A DNA stretch of 64,000 nucleotides, from positions 1,855,501 to 1,919,500 of the forward strand of contig NC_066608.1 in NCBI RefSeq assembly GCF_905475345.1. The letters are read 5' to 3'. The notes under the pieces are model-generated. The model had not been told where the DNA came from and ran no database searches. It saw only the letters and a program-made list of their open reading frames with translations. The stretch's first letter is position 1; the number at the start of each line of letters is the position of its first letter. Positions 26,914 to 37,364 of the stretch are shown in pieces. The position numbers were made by a program, and so were the translations under genes. This DNA comes from Vespula vulgaris. Taxonomy: Eukaryota > Arthropoda > Insecta > Hymenoptera > Vespidae.

Positions 26914-28510
26914 AGATTTTTATTAATCAGAAAGGTTCGATTTACGAGTCTAGTTCATGTCATATCAATCCGAATAAAATTTTTTATAAAAATTAATAAG
27001 AGATAAGTGCAAGAGACGGGGTCTTACAGTTCGAGGAAAAATTTGTTGAAACGCATTGGAATTCTCAAGTATTCTATAAAGATACGAGAGGGGACAGACC
27101 TCAATGGACGAGTATAAAAGATGCGATGAAATTGCGTTTTCTTTATTCGACGATTACAAAAAGATAAATGACATTTCTCGTATATCTATTTCTTCCAAAC
27201 TAATTCACGAATCATTCGGAATAATGAATGAGAAATTTTACGCAGAGAATTCAACGATAAAAGCTTTGTTATCTAGTCTTATGAGAAAGAGGAGGAGGGA
27301 GGAGAAACAAAAAGAAAAGAAAATAAATAAAAAGTCAAACAGGAATTTTAATAAATTTTACAAACTGCATACACAACGGGGAAAGTACGCCCGTAATTTT
27401 TCATCCTCGCGATGTTGGCTAACGTTATACGAAAGCGGATATATGTATGTTATGTATGTACTTATGTATACCTATAGGTATATTTTTTCTTTTTGTTTTC
27501 TTTTTTTTTTTTTACTTTCTATCTAACACACTATACTGTTTCTATGCCTTGCCCGGTATCTGTTTATCTCTTTCTTTCTTTCTGTCTGAGTTTTTTAGCG
27601 TTTCTCTCTTCCTAATAAAATTACGTTGCCAGGAAGGTTCACAGTTTCGTAACATGTAACATTTACGAGGGGATACGTAAACCGTACTTCGTCGCTTCCA
27701 CTGAGCAAAAGAACAAAAAAAAAAGAAAGAAAGAAGAAGATAGAAGGAGTAAACTATAGAATTGGTTAACAGTAACCAAAGAAGAAGAAAAGGAAAGAGA
27801 TTGAATTTGGAAGGGAAAAAAAAGAAATTATATTTATTGCATTCATCCTGTAATAAAAGGATTTCATTCTGTAATATTATCTGTAATATTATTCTGTAAT
27901 ACTAGTTATCTTGCAGTTGATTTTCTTTTTTCTTGTCTTCTGTTTTAGGTTTTGTTTTTCCTTTCTTTTTTTTCCCCCTTTTTTTTCTACCAAGATACAC
28001 CTATAGCATTTGCTAAACTCGCTTAACGAATTACAAACTTCAAATAATTGAAACTTTTTAAACTTAAATAATGCCAATTCTCCGTTTACTTTTAGTCGAG
28101 GTTTTTCTACGAGGGTCAAAAATTTTTTTTTTAAAGAAAAGAAGTAGAAAGAGGAAGAAGAGGGAAAAAGGACAAAGAAAGGGCAAGAAGGAAACGAAAA
28201 AATGAAATCGACAAGTTTCAAGTAACTTTATGAGTTCGTGTTACCGAAAGAAATAGAATAAAGAGCCATTATTCCTGGCGAAAGTAGACATCGATTTCTA
28301 AGATGCCACTTTGATTTAAGCGATACGACTCGAGTGGTAGCTTTTACTCCTTCTCTCTTTCGTTCGTTACGTCAATGGAAGAACTAAGTACGATATCGTA
28401 GACGTACTTTTATTTGATCACGAGTCTGTATTATTCGTAATAACTTTTCGATCCTTGAAAATTGAATAGTAACTACAATTAATTCGATTAAATCGAGTAA
28501 AAGAGAATAC

Positions 28511-28515
<5 letters not shown>

Positions 28516-28542
<27 letters not shown>
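28516..28542. repeat. Poly(A) tract
   Basis: 27 consecutive A. No element was recognised upstream. Confidence 0.9.
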
Positions 28543-28543
<1 letters not shown>

Positions 28544-29173
28544 TCGATAAAAAATAATAGACGTTTGTACACACACATACATAATTGGATCTTGTAATTA
28601 CGTGTAATATATATGCATAATAAAACGTTGGAAATTTTAATAAGAAGACATCTTAACAAAGCTACCATTTTATTTTTATTCGTAAATGCTTGAAAACGTT
28701 TTTGAAAAGTTGTTTCTATTAAATTTCACGATGTCCACTTCGGAGTATTTGAGAGGCTTTTTCCTAAAAGCTTTTCCAATCTTAGTAGAAACGGTAAGAA
28801 GAAATGTAATTCCTTCTTATAATGACTACGCCAGCTTGGGACTTCGAGATGACTCTCTCTCTCTCTTTCTCTCTCTCTCTTTCTCTCAGTGAGAATTGAA
28901 AAGTTCTCTTTTAAATTATGTCGAATAAATTTCTGATATTCTAACGAAATCGATGAATTAAAAAAAAACAATCAAAGAAAAGAAAAAGATACAGAAATAA
29001 TAAATGTATAGTTTCCCTTAGCGAAGGAATAAAAAAAAAAGAAAGAAAGAAAGAAAGAAAGAAGAAAAGAAAAAGAAAAACAAGGGAAAAAAAACATTGG
29101 AACGAAGAAAAATTACTTTTGTTCGAATTGAGAAAAAGAACTAACTATAATACGCCATGTACTTGATGCAGAA

Positions 29174-29538
29174 CAGTGTTTCCCAACTTGATATATACTA
29201 CATATGGATTGCAATCTGATATACACGAAGTATAATAAAAAATTTCATTCATACTTACGTATATTAAAAAATATAGAATATTATAAAGAAAAAAAAAAGA
29301 GAACAAATAACAAAATAATATCAAAATATTATAAAATCTATATACATTAATATTCAATAAAAAATCTCTAATATTCCTGTTTTCGTTTTATTCGAATTAT
29401 CGATTTATCTACATATAATACTTTTTCAAAACTTGATCGATTATTAATAGCTGAAGATAACGAGGCATTACAATTGTTCATAGGGATTGCGATAGAGCAA
29501 GATTGAAAAGAAAAAAAGAAGGAGGTTGAGAAACACTA
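29174..29538. mobile_element. Degenerate non-autonomous hAT-like element (MITE), about 365 bp
   Basis: The left end CAGTGTTTCCCAACTTG (29174-29190) and the inverted right end (AGGTTGAGAAACACTA, ending at 29538) pair as imperfect terminal inverted repeats of about 16 bases. The CAGTGTTTCYCAAC start is typical of hAT transposons. The flanking 8-mers are ATGCAGAA (29166-29173) and GCGTAGAA (29539-29546): five matches and three transitions, as expected for a decayed 8-bp hAT target duplication. A GGATTGCRAT motif lies near each end (29205 and 29483). The interior is AT-rich with no transposase remnant, so it is non-autonomous and old. Confidence 0.55.
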
Positions 29539-30045
29539 GCGTAGAAGTCTCGAAAGCCGGAGGATCGAAAGTATCCTTTCTCTAGGATTACGAGAGCTAA
29601 GATCACGTTTACTCGTGTTCGTTGCACCTAATCGTTCCTTGTTCTCGGATCAACGCTTACAAGATAACACGAATGAATGTTATATAAACGATCCTCGATG
29701 TCGCGAATGACGAAATTATATACCGTACGAAATATGAGAAAGCGTTATAAAACCTATCGGTACGGATCTATTATACTAACGCGTTACGAACACAAGATTT
29801 CTTCGTTAAAAGAGAGAGAGAGAGAGAGAGAGAGGGAAATGGAGAAAGAATGTTCCTATAAGAGAGACAACGCAAGAAGAATCGATTCGGTTTCACCAAT
29901 GAGAACTTCCTTTCTCGATTCCTCTCGAAGCATCTCGTGCATAAAGAATTCGCAGCATCCTTCTTCGTTTTTTGTCAGCATCTTCTTGTGAAATTTCGAT
30001 CTTTCTACGTACTCTAATTTCCTCCGTCAAATTTAATCCAAAGAA

Positions 30046-30073
30046 TTTTTTTTTTTTTTTTTTTTTTTTTTTT
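30046..30073. repeat. Poly(T) tract
   Basis: 28 consecutive T. Confidence 0.9.
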
Positions 30074-30660
30074 CTTTCAAAGGTTGATCAATCAAAAATG
30101 TTTGGACTTGATGGTTGAAAGAAAGAAAGTCGAATTAAGAAAAAAAAAAAGAAAAGAAAAAAAGAAGAAAAAAAAAACGAAGAAGAGACAGATAAGGAAG
30201 AAGAAGGAGAAAAAGAAGAAGAAGAAGAAGTAGAAGCAAAAGTAGAAGTAGAAGTAGAAGAATGGAATTACGATGTAAACGAGGAAACGAAATTGCGGAG
30301 TAAAGCGCTAATTGCTTTCTCTTTCGAAGTGAAAAGGACGAGACTAGAGGTGGACGTTCGAGCGTTGTAAGTGACCCTTCGTTTGCATTTTTAAATTTTA
30401 CCTTCGTCGACGTGGAAGCCCCATAGAATCGAATTAGCCGTGAGAAATAGAAGGCTGCATTGTTTTTGCAAACGTCTCGTTAACTCGGCGATGTGTGCGA
30501 AATAAATTAGAAGCTGAATCGAAGGCAAATGAACAGTCGTGTGCGACAAGATTTTTCTTTCTTTTTCTCTCTCTTTCTCTTTTTTTAATTTTCTTTTTTT
30601 TTATTTAATTATGTCTTCTTTGCTCTTTTTTCCATTCCTCTTTTCTTTCTTTCAGTTGGA

Positions 30661-30697
30661 ATCATCATCGTCATCATCGTTATCATCATCATTATCA

Positions 30698-30734
<37 letters not shown>

Positions 30735-30753
30735 TGTCATTGTCAACATCGTC
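30661..30753. repeat. (TCA/TCG)n trinucleotide tract
   Basis: ATC/TCG/TCA triplets. The central part is pure TCG, which is CpG-dense. The polyserine frame across it is an artefact. Confidence 0.93.
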
Positions 30754-31173
30754 GAACTTTACGAATGATGGTTCTATCTATTAAACTTGATAAACTTGAC
30801 ATACTTTACTCGTAATATACCATGATCATTAGCGTGTAAATTGGAATTGCGATGTCGGGAGAACTTGCTTGGTCGAGCTTTACAGCTCGTATAAACGGTT
30901 GCTAGCTGAACGAATAGGAACGAAACGAGCTTCGATACATATCTGTCGTTCGGTACTTCGTGAGATACTCGTGTATCTCCCGTCGCGATAATCGATCGCT
31001 CGTATATCCGTGCGAAAGTCCGAACGGAACACATCCCGCGGGCTTATTGTTGGAAGCCGTTCGAATTCGCTTGAATATTTCACTGCTCTCTTGTGCTATA
31101 CCTTTTTGTAGGATACCCCGAAACGTGACTTCGTATATGTTTTAAGTGTTATCATCGCAAAAAAACAAACGGA

Positions 31174-31175
<2 letters not shown>

Positions 31176-31214
<39 letters not shown>
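31176..31214. repeat. (TA)n microsatellite
   Basis: A pure TA run of about 39 bases. Confidence 0.95.
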
Positions 31215-31220
<6 letters not shown>

Positions 31221-33772
31221 GGACAGACAAAGACCTGAGAAATGTTAATATTTATCCGAAAAATACGACACTGTGTATCTTGGAAACATTTTTTTCTATT
31301 TCATTCATGACGATCGTTTCACCTCTATCTATAATATATTCTCTCTTTTTCTTTTACGTATATAACTAAATTATAATCAAAATGAATATATGATTTATAT
31401 ATATATATATCCATATGATACAAATGGTAAATATATTATATAAATAACGTCATAAAACATAAGTTACGGATACTTCACTGTTCGTACATGAACGTGAAAC
31501 TCATTCCTCGTTTATGTTCTGCTTGTCGAATATAAAAAAGTGACTACATGAGGAAGTATCATCCTCTTCCTTTTTTTCCTTCGAGATAAGTAACTATGAA
31601 ATATCTATAAGATTTTATTCATTTTATTGGAAAATCGAAGAGGACAGTATTCTCTTTTTCTCCTTCTTTTTTCCTTTTCCTTCTTTCTTCCTATTTTTCT
31701 CTTTCTATTTATCTTTTCTTTCCTTTTTTCCTTTCTTTATATCTTTATTTCTTTAACGTTCTGAAAACCAGAAGCAATAGCATTTTATAAGGTGAATGAC
31801 TATGGCCGATATTACTTGCCATCTCGATTCCAACCACCACCGATGGAATAAATAAGACAGAAGAATTCTAATATTCCATTGTGCTACGTACAACGTCAGC
31901 AGAAATTGGCGTGACGCAGCCTCCTATGCGAGGTAATCGATCGAGGTTTCTCCGCGTTCATCGAAGATACCAGTGGCAATATATCGAGATGGGGTTTATT
32001 GTCGAAGGCATTCTCGCGCAATTCGCATGAATATTTCAGTGGTAATATTTAACCGAACCATCGAAGTTATGCATACATAAATAGACATATGATCGTGGTC
32101 TTAGCTCTCGTTGTTCTAAGATAATCAACGATTTTCGCCTTTCGACTATCGATTTCCTCGATATGTAATATATTCTATAAATTCATATTATTTGAAAATA
32201 AAACTATTTCACGATTATTATTCTCTTTCATTTCAATCCTGATATTTATTTTATACAGTATCAGTCGAAATGTTCCTGAATGAATGGAAAATTGAATATA
32301 TATATTTCTCGGTCGATATATGATTTATAAAAAGAGTGTAAAAAAAAGAAATATGTATATATAAATATACGACGTTAATGAAGTTAAGAAGCGAAAGATA
32401 TTACATTTCTTCACGTCATTGCATTATGTAAGTTAGCAAGGGTGTAGGTATTAGGAAGCGTTAAGAGGCAGCTTTCAACGGCATTCTCCAAGAGATCTTG
32501 CCTTTTAGTTTAACGGTACTTACTACAGTTTCGTTACTATATACGTAAATTATACGTACTCGTGAAGAGGCAGAACGTACTCAAGATTTTACGAGCGCCG
32601 CTTCTACGATTCCTTCTAGCACGCGTCATATAAAGGCAAACTATAATACCAGTATATTTTACGAGTAGTCATGCAAAACATAACGGATTGACAATCTAAC
32701 GCATAAAAATTTTGTATCTTTTATTAAAATATTTATAATACGACGAATGAATATACATAAGTTGGTATATTAAAAAATTTTTCATTAGAAAACAAGCATA
32801 AAAATCTCATTGAATTGAATTATCATATTGAATCAATAGAAAGGAAAGTAGAAAGGTGAACTTCACGAGAAATAGTAGAGCATTGCTGTAGATCTAACAC
32901 AGAATTCTACGTTACTGTAGAAAAGAATGAACTAATTAAACGTCGAACAATTATTAAACACTGAACAAAAACTCGAGCGCGCACGCTATCTCGTATATAA
33001 GAAAAGAAAAAAGAAAAAGAAAAAAGAAAAGAAAAAAAAAAGAAACAAGAAAAGATAAAAGAAAAAAGAGAAGAGAAAAACCAGAATATATTAACACGAG
33101 ATTGAAAAAAGTAAAATATATAACGTAATACAAATAATTCCTCGAAAGAAAATCAAATTTTCGACATTTTATGATATTCTAGTTAGTATCGAGCCGTTGT
33201 AATTCTACCGTGTCTCGCTTCAGATTAGATTCAGTTGGTCGTTAGTCTCCTCACGAAACTGCTTTCTCTGTTTCCGTGAACTTTCTATCGTTTCTACGTA
33301 GAAACGGAAGATGGTCACGATTGAAACGCAAACGAGCATCAGCTGTTACGGAAAAGAGATTCCAAAGAGGAGCAGGTAACGTTTCACCGCCGTCACGTTG
33401 AGAATAAAGTTGACGTTCTTTTCTCTCCTTCGTGCACGACCATAAAATTTCACAGTGAATTCGACGATTGGTATTCGTTTCGTAGAAAACGATATAGGAT
33501 TAAAAAGAAAAAAGAAAGAAGAAAGAAAGGAAAAAGGAGAAAGGAAAAAAGAGAAAAGAAGGAAGAAGAAATATAAAATAAGATCCTTTTTATCATCTCT
33601 CGTTGATTCATTGTGACTTTCTCGAAGTCGACGTCTATCTCGGAGATCGTACGATATGAATATTTTATGCAAAGTGGAAACAATCGATTCGAATCGATAT
33701 ATTCGTTATTTTAAAAAAGACACCCTTTCCTCGGTTATACTTTTCAACCGTACGACAAATATGAACAGCTAG

Positions 33773-33797
33773 TAGCTAGCTAGCTAGCTAGCTAGCT
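33773..33797. repeat. (TAGC)n self-complementary tetranucleotide tract
   Basis: Six units of TAGC. Each unit pair is a palindrome, so either strand can fold on itself. Confidence 0.93.
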
Positions 33798-34359
33798 GGT
33801 ATATCTCGATAAATTTATAAAAACCATGATTTATGACGTAATATTTATTAAGATACGTATTCTATATTAATAAAAACATTCCCAAGCTACATTTTCCTTC
33901 TCTTTTTGCTTTCTCCTTTTTTTCTTTCTTCTCTATTCCTTCTTCCTTTTTTTTTTTTGAAAATCCATTTTCCAATCTCATCGATACATCTCTCTCATGT
34001 GTTTGGCGAAGAAAGAGACTACTCGAATGTTCAAGAAATATATCGTGAAGATCATCGATCGTAAAAGCTTAATGGCTCTCGGTGGGCGAATCGAAGCTCC
34101 GCAAAGTCGTAAAAGCAACACATCGTTTCACGTAGCGATCGTTCTGCTCACGTGATCGTTCTACACCTGTCTAGCGAAAAGGTAACTCGAAAGACTCTAC
34201 TTGGTCTATCTAAGCCGTACGACATAGTAGATCATATATGTCCCTCGACGCTATTCCGATCACAAGGAACCCAATTATTCCTCGAGGAAATTTTGTGAAA
34301 ACGTTAATCGAACAAATCGGATTTCTCAAGGTGAGAACAATTAGCTTCTAGCAATGCAA

Positions 34360-34850
34360 TTGTTTCCAAACGCGAAAATACACAATGCGGGGGACTCGAG
34401 CTTGAATGCAATTACGTCGTGTAACGAATGACCATAATAGCCCAATTGTGTCACATCCTCGAGGAATGTGCAGGCTGCGTAGATTGCGCGGTAAGCCAAG
34501 AATTACTCGCACGTCGTTGTAATTCATGAGGCGCCGACTCTTAATTACGCCATCGCGATATGGCAACGTGACAAATTATCGATTCACGCGATACACGTAA
34601 CAAGGAGAGGTGGTAGTGGTGCGATAGCTGATAGTAGTGGTGTTGGTGGTGTTGGCGGTGAAGGTAGAGGGGAAACAGGAGAGAGTGCTTTCGGTGGGCT
34701 GGTTAGCCCGTCCGCGCAAATTCTGTTTTATCGCGCCATCGAATTGTGAATATTTGTCATCAGCACGACGTGTACCGCCCGTAAATCGTCCCAGTTTTTA
34801 CTCACATAGCGTTTTCGTTAACCCGGCACGACGAATATGCAAATGACTAA
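34360..34850. promoter_or_regulatory. Possible cis-regulatory module with homeodomain/POU-like sites
   Basis: This non-repetitive patch has several TAAT-core words (GTAATTC, CTTAATTACG, GCAATTACG) and a perfect octamer ATGCAAAT at 34837-34844, about 2.5 kb upstream of the Gly/His cuticular gene. Such words also arise by chance in AT-rich DNA. The call rests on density and on the lack of other structure. Confidence 0.2.
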
Positions 34851-36227
34851 AGGAAAAAAATAAACCAAAAAAAAAAGAAAAAAAAGAAAAGAGAAAAAGA
34901 GAAAAAAGAAAGGCGAAAAAAATAACAACGGTTTCGTTTCATATCGTTATTACGCGAAAGCTCCTTCAATCAAGCTTTAAAGAAAATTACTCCACCCGTC
35001 TTAGTTCCAACCACGTTTGCAGGAGCTTTTTACTACTCCCCTTGAGAACTTTCACATCCTGCGAGCGTGACTTTCGCTCGGTGTCTCGTTTCTTCTCTTG
35101 GAAAATAATTAATTGACCCGCTTTGATTTAATATCCGGTCCGACGACTTCTCTCTGTTGCACCGATGTCACCCATTTTATCTTTTTTCTCTTTTCTCCTT
35201 TTTTTTTCCTTTTTTTCTTTCTTCTTTCTTTTTTTTATTTTTTTTTTCTACGCGCAATTCATTGACATGCTCAACGAGTCCGGCGAATTTTGTATAAAAT
35301 AAAAGGAGAAATATCAATCTTTTTTCTACGTGACAGGCTAAATCTTTCGCGCGTAACGCTAATTAAATTTATTTATCGTTTAGTCAATTTATTAGTTAAC
35401 TTGATATTGGATTAAATGATAAAAAGTGGAAGAACAAAAAAGGACATGTGAGTAATATCTACGAACGATGTAGACGTTAATAATTTACTTCAATGTTTTT
35501 CTCTTTATATATTTGTTATATATAGATGTATGAATATACACATACATACACACATATATGTCTATATATAAATATATATGTATACATGTATAATATATAT
35601 ATATATATATTTCTCTATTTCCCTTTTGAGTTTGTCGAAGAAACGTCAACGAGCAGCTATTCCCAAAAGATCAACGTCGAAGAGAAGCAAACCAATGGAT
35701 GGACAGAGGCAAAGAGTGAAGAGCAGTCCTACAGGATGCTTATTTCGAGAGAAGATAAACTGGAACGGTCAGTGGCCCGTGGATGATCTCCGAAGGCGTT
35801 AGCTGTATGAGAGATACTCTGGGTATCAGTAAAGTGCTATGGCAACTGTCAGCTAGCAACGATCGACTCTAAATCTGAGATGCTTCAAGGAAACATGAAA
35901 GAGAAAAAGATTAAGAAGAGAAAGAGAGAAAAAGACATATAGGTATAGATAGATAAATAGATAGATAAATAAAGAGAGACAGAAAGAAAGAAAGGGAAAG
36001 AATTATCCCAAATAGCTCTTTGACGTTTTCCTCGAAAGCGTTCACTCCCACTTCCTATCCTTTTTACGTAAAGTAAATCTTTCTATCGAAGGCCTTTCCG
36101 CGGAAAATTTTCTAAGGATCGATTAACGAACTTTAACGGGTCTTAACGGCCTCATTGACGTCGAGACGTTGTCCTTTTTCCTTTTTATCAAAGAAGAAAA
36201 ATCTCACTTTTACCCTTTGTCTCTCTT

Positions 36228-36268
<41 letters not shown>

Positions 36269-36908
36269 CTTTCATCGCGTCGCTCCTCATAAGAAACTCG
36301 ATAGATGTCTAAGGAGGTTCATGAATCTGCACCAGCATTAAGCTTCTGGGATATTTAAGTACCTTATCGAGAAGCGACTAGACTTGCTTTAACGACACCT
36401 TTGGAGATTTAATTTCATTTTCAACGAAAAAGCTTCTCTCACTCCTCCCACCGTCTCCCGTTCCGCCCCCACGACCACCCTCCTACTTTCCCTCCTTACC
36501 TTCCTCGCGATTCTTCTACATCAACGCGTTTACGTTTTTGTATTATTAATATCGAACAAAGGAATATAAAGTTCCTTTCGTCGAGCTTTATTAATTTCTC
36601 TTATCCTCTGTGAAAAGGGAACCCATGTTGTGCGCGCGCGTGCGAAAGCATGGACATGAGAGAAAAAGAGAGAGAGAATAAGAGAGAGAAATAGAGACAG
36701 AGAACTTTTCAAAGTATTATTATTAAACGTCATAGAGTCGTCGCGTGTTAGAGTTTAATGAATGACTTTCCCGGAAAATTTTCTCTAAATGAAAAACGAT
36801 TTGTTCCTTACTCACTCCCACCTCCACTCTCACATCACCAAAGTTTCGATTATATATAGGTCGCGATAGAACGGTAAGGACCAAAGTTTAATTGTTCTTG
36901 AATGTTTG

Positions 36909-36912
<4 letters not shown>

Positions 36913-36965
<53 letters not shown>
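36913..36965. repeat. (GA)n microsatellite upstream of the Gly/His cuticular gene
   Basis: About 53 bases of GA, roughly 310 bases before the TATA box at 37276. In Drosophila, GA repeats near promoters bind GAGA factor; any such role here is inference. Confidence 0.95.
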
Positions 36966-36967
<2 letters not shown>

Positions 36968-37275
36968 TGCACAATCAAGTCATTAACATTTACTAATTCA
37001 CTCATTGTTTAATATCGATAATATTGAACTTCTAAAACTAAGAAACACAAATAGACGTATTACGACAATGGCTGAATGTCGATTAAAGCGTGCAGACTTC
37101 TTTGTTCAAAACCATTACCGAAAGGTGAAAGAGTAAAAAACTCTGATCAATGCTTGATTGAATAATCGAGTTAGAACGTTAAGGTGCAAGTATTATTATC
37201 GGGAATTGTGATCGAAAAACTAGATACTTTGGGGAGAAAGAAATTGTTACGTAATACTAAGAGTGAATATTTTCC

Positions 37276-37312
37276 TATAAAAGCAGAGTAGAACGATCAA
37301 GAGGATAACAGT
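37276..37312 (+). promoter_or_regulatory. Core promoter of the Gly/His-rich cuticular gene (TATA box plus initiator-like site)
   Basis: TATAAAAG at 37276-37283 is followed by ACAGTTTT, whose A at 37310 lies 34 bases downstream of the first T, a normal TATA-to-start distance in insects. The resulting 5' leader to the ATG at 37365 would be about 55 bases. The cuticular gene at 48711 has the same arrangement (TATAAAAG then CAGTTCTC). The exact start is inferred. Confidence 0.65.
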
Positions 37313-37364
37313 TTTCAATCAGGTTGAAAGAGCGAAACTGGTATCATATTTTTGATGGAGAACG

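Larger units (their letters stand above)
23060..29170. other. AT-rich non-coding stretch, no gene supported
   Basis: It contains (GT)n at 24433-24452, tetranucleotide TACA/TGTA words at 24500-24560, CT tracts at 24587-24606 and 25453-25560, and a 9-bp hairpin at 25372-25403. There are also (TA)n 26870-26909, poly(A) 28516-28542 and (GAAA)n 29041-29062. Open frames across the CT tracts (Ser/Leu repeats) are artefacts. Confidence 0.6.
29547..37270. other. AT-rich non-coding stretch upstream of the cuticular genes, no gene supported
   Basis: It holds poly(T) 30046-30073, an AAG-rich tract at 30110-30260, a TCA/TCG trinucleotide tract at 30661-30753, (TA)n 31176-31214, a GA/poly(A)-rich block 33000-33080, the TAGC tract 33773-33797 and GA 36913-36965. 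Less AT-rich, non-repetitive patches at 30840-31140, 31790-32110 and 34050-34850 are the best candidates for conserved regulatory DNA. None has a supported frame. Confidence 0.55.

Noticed and set aside
30539..30784. Polyserine protein
   Set aside because: Translation of the TCA/TCG trinucleotide tract.
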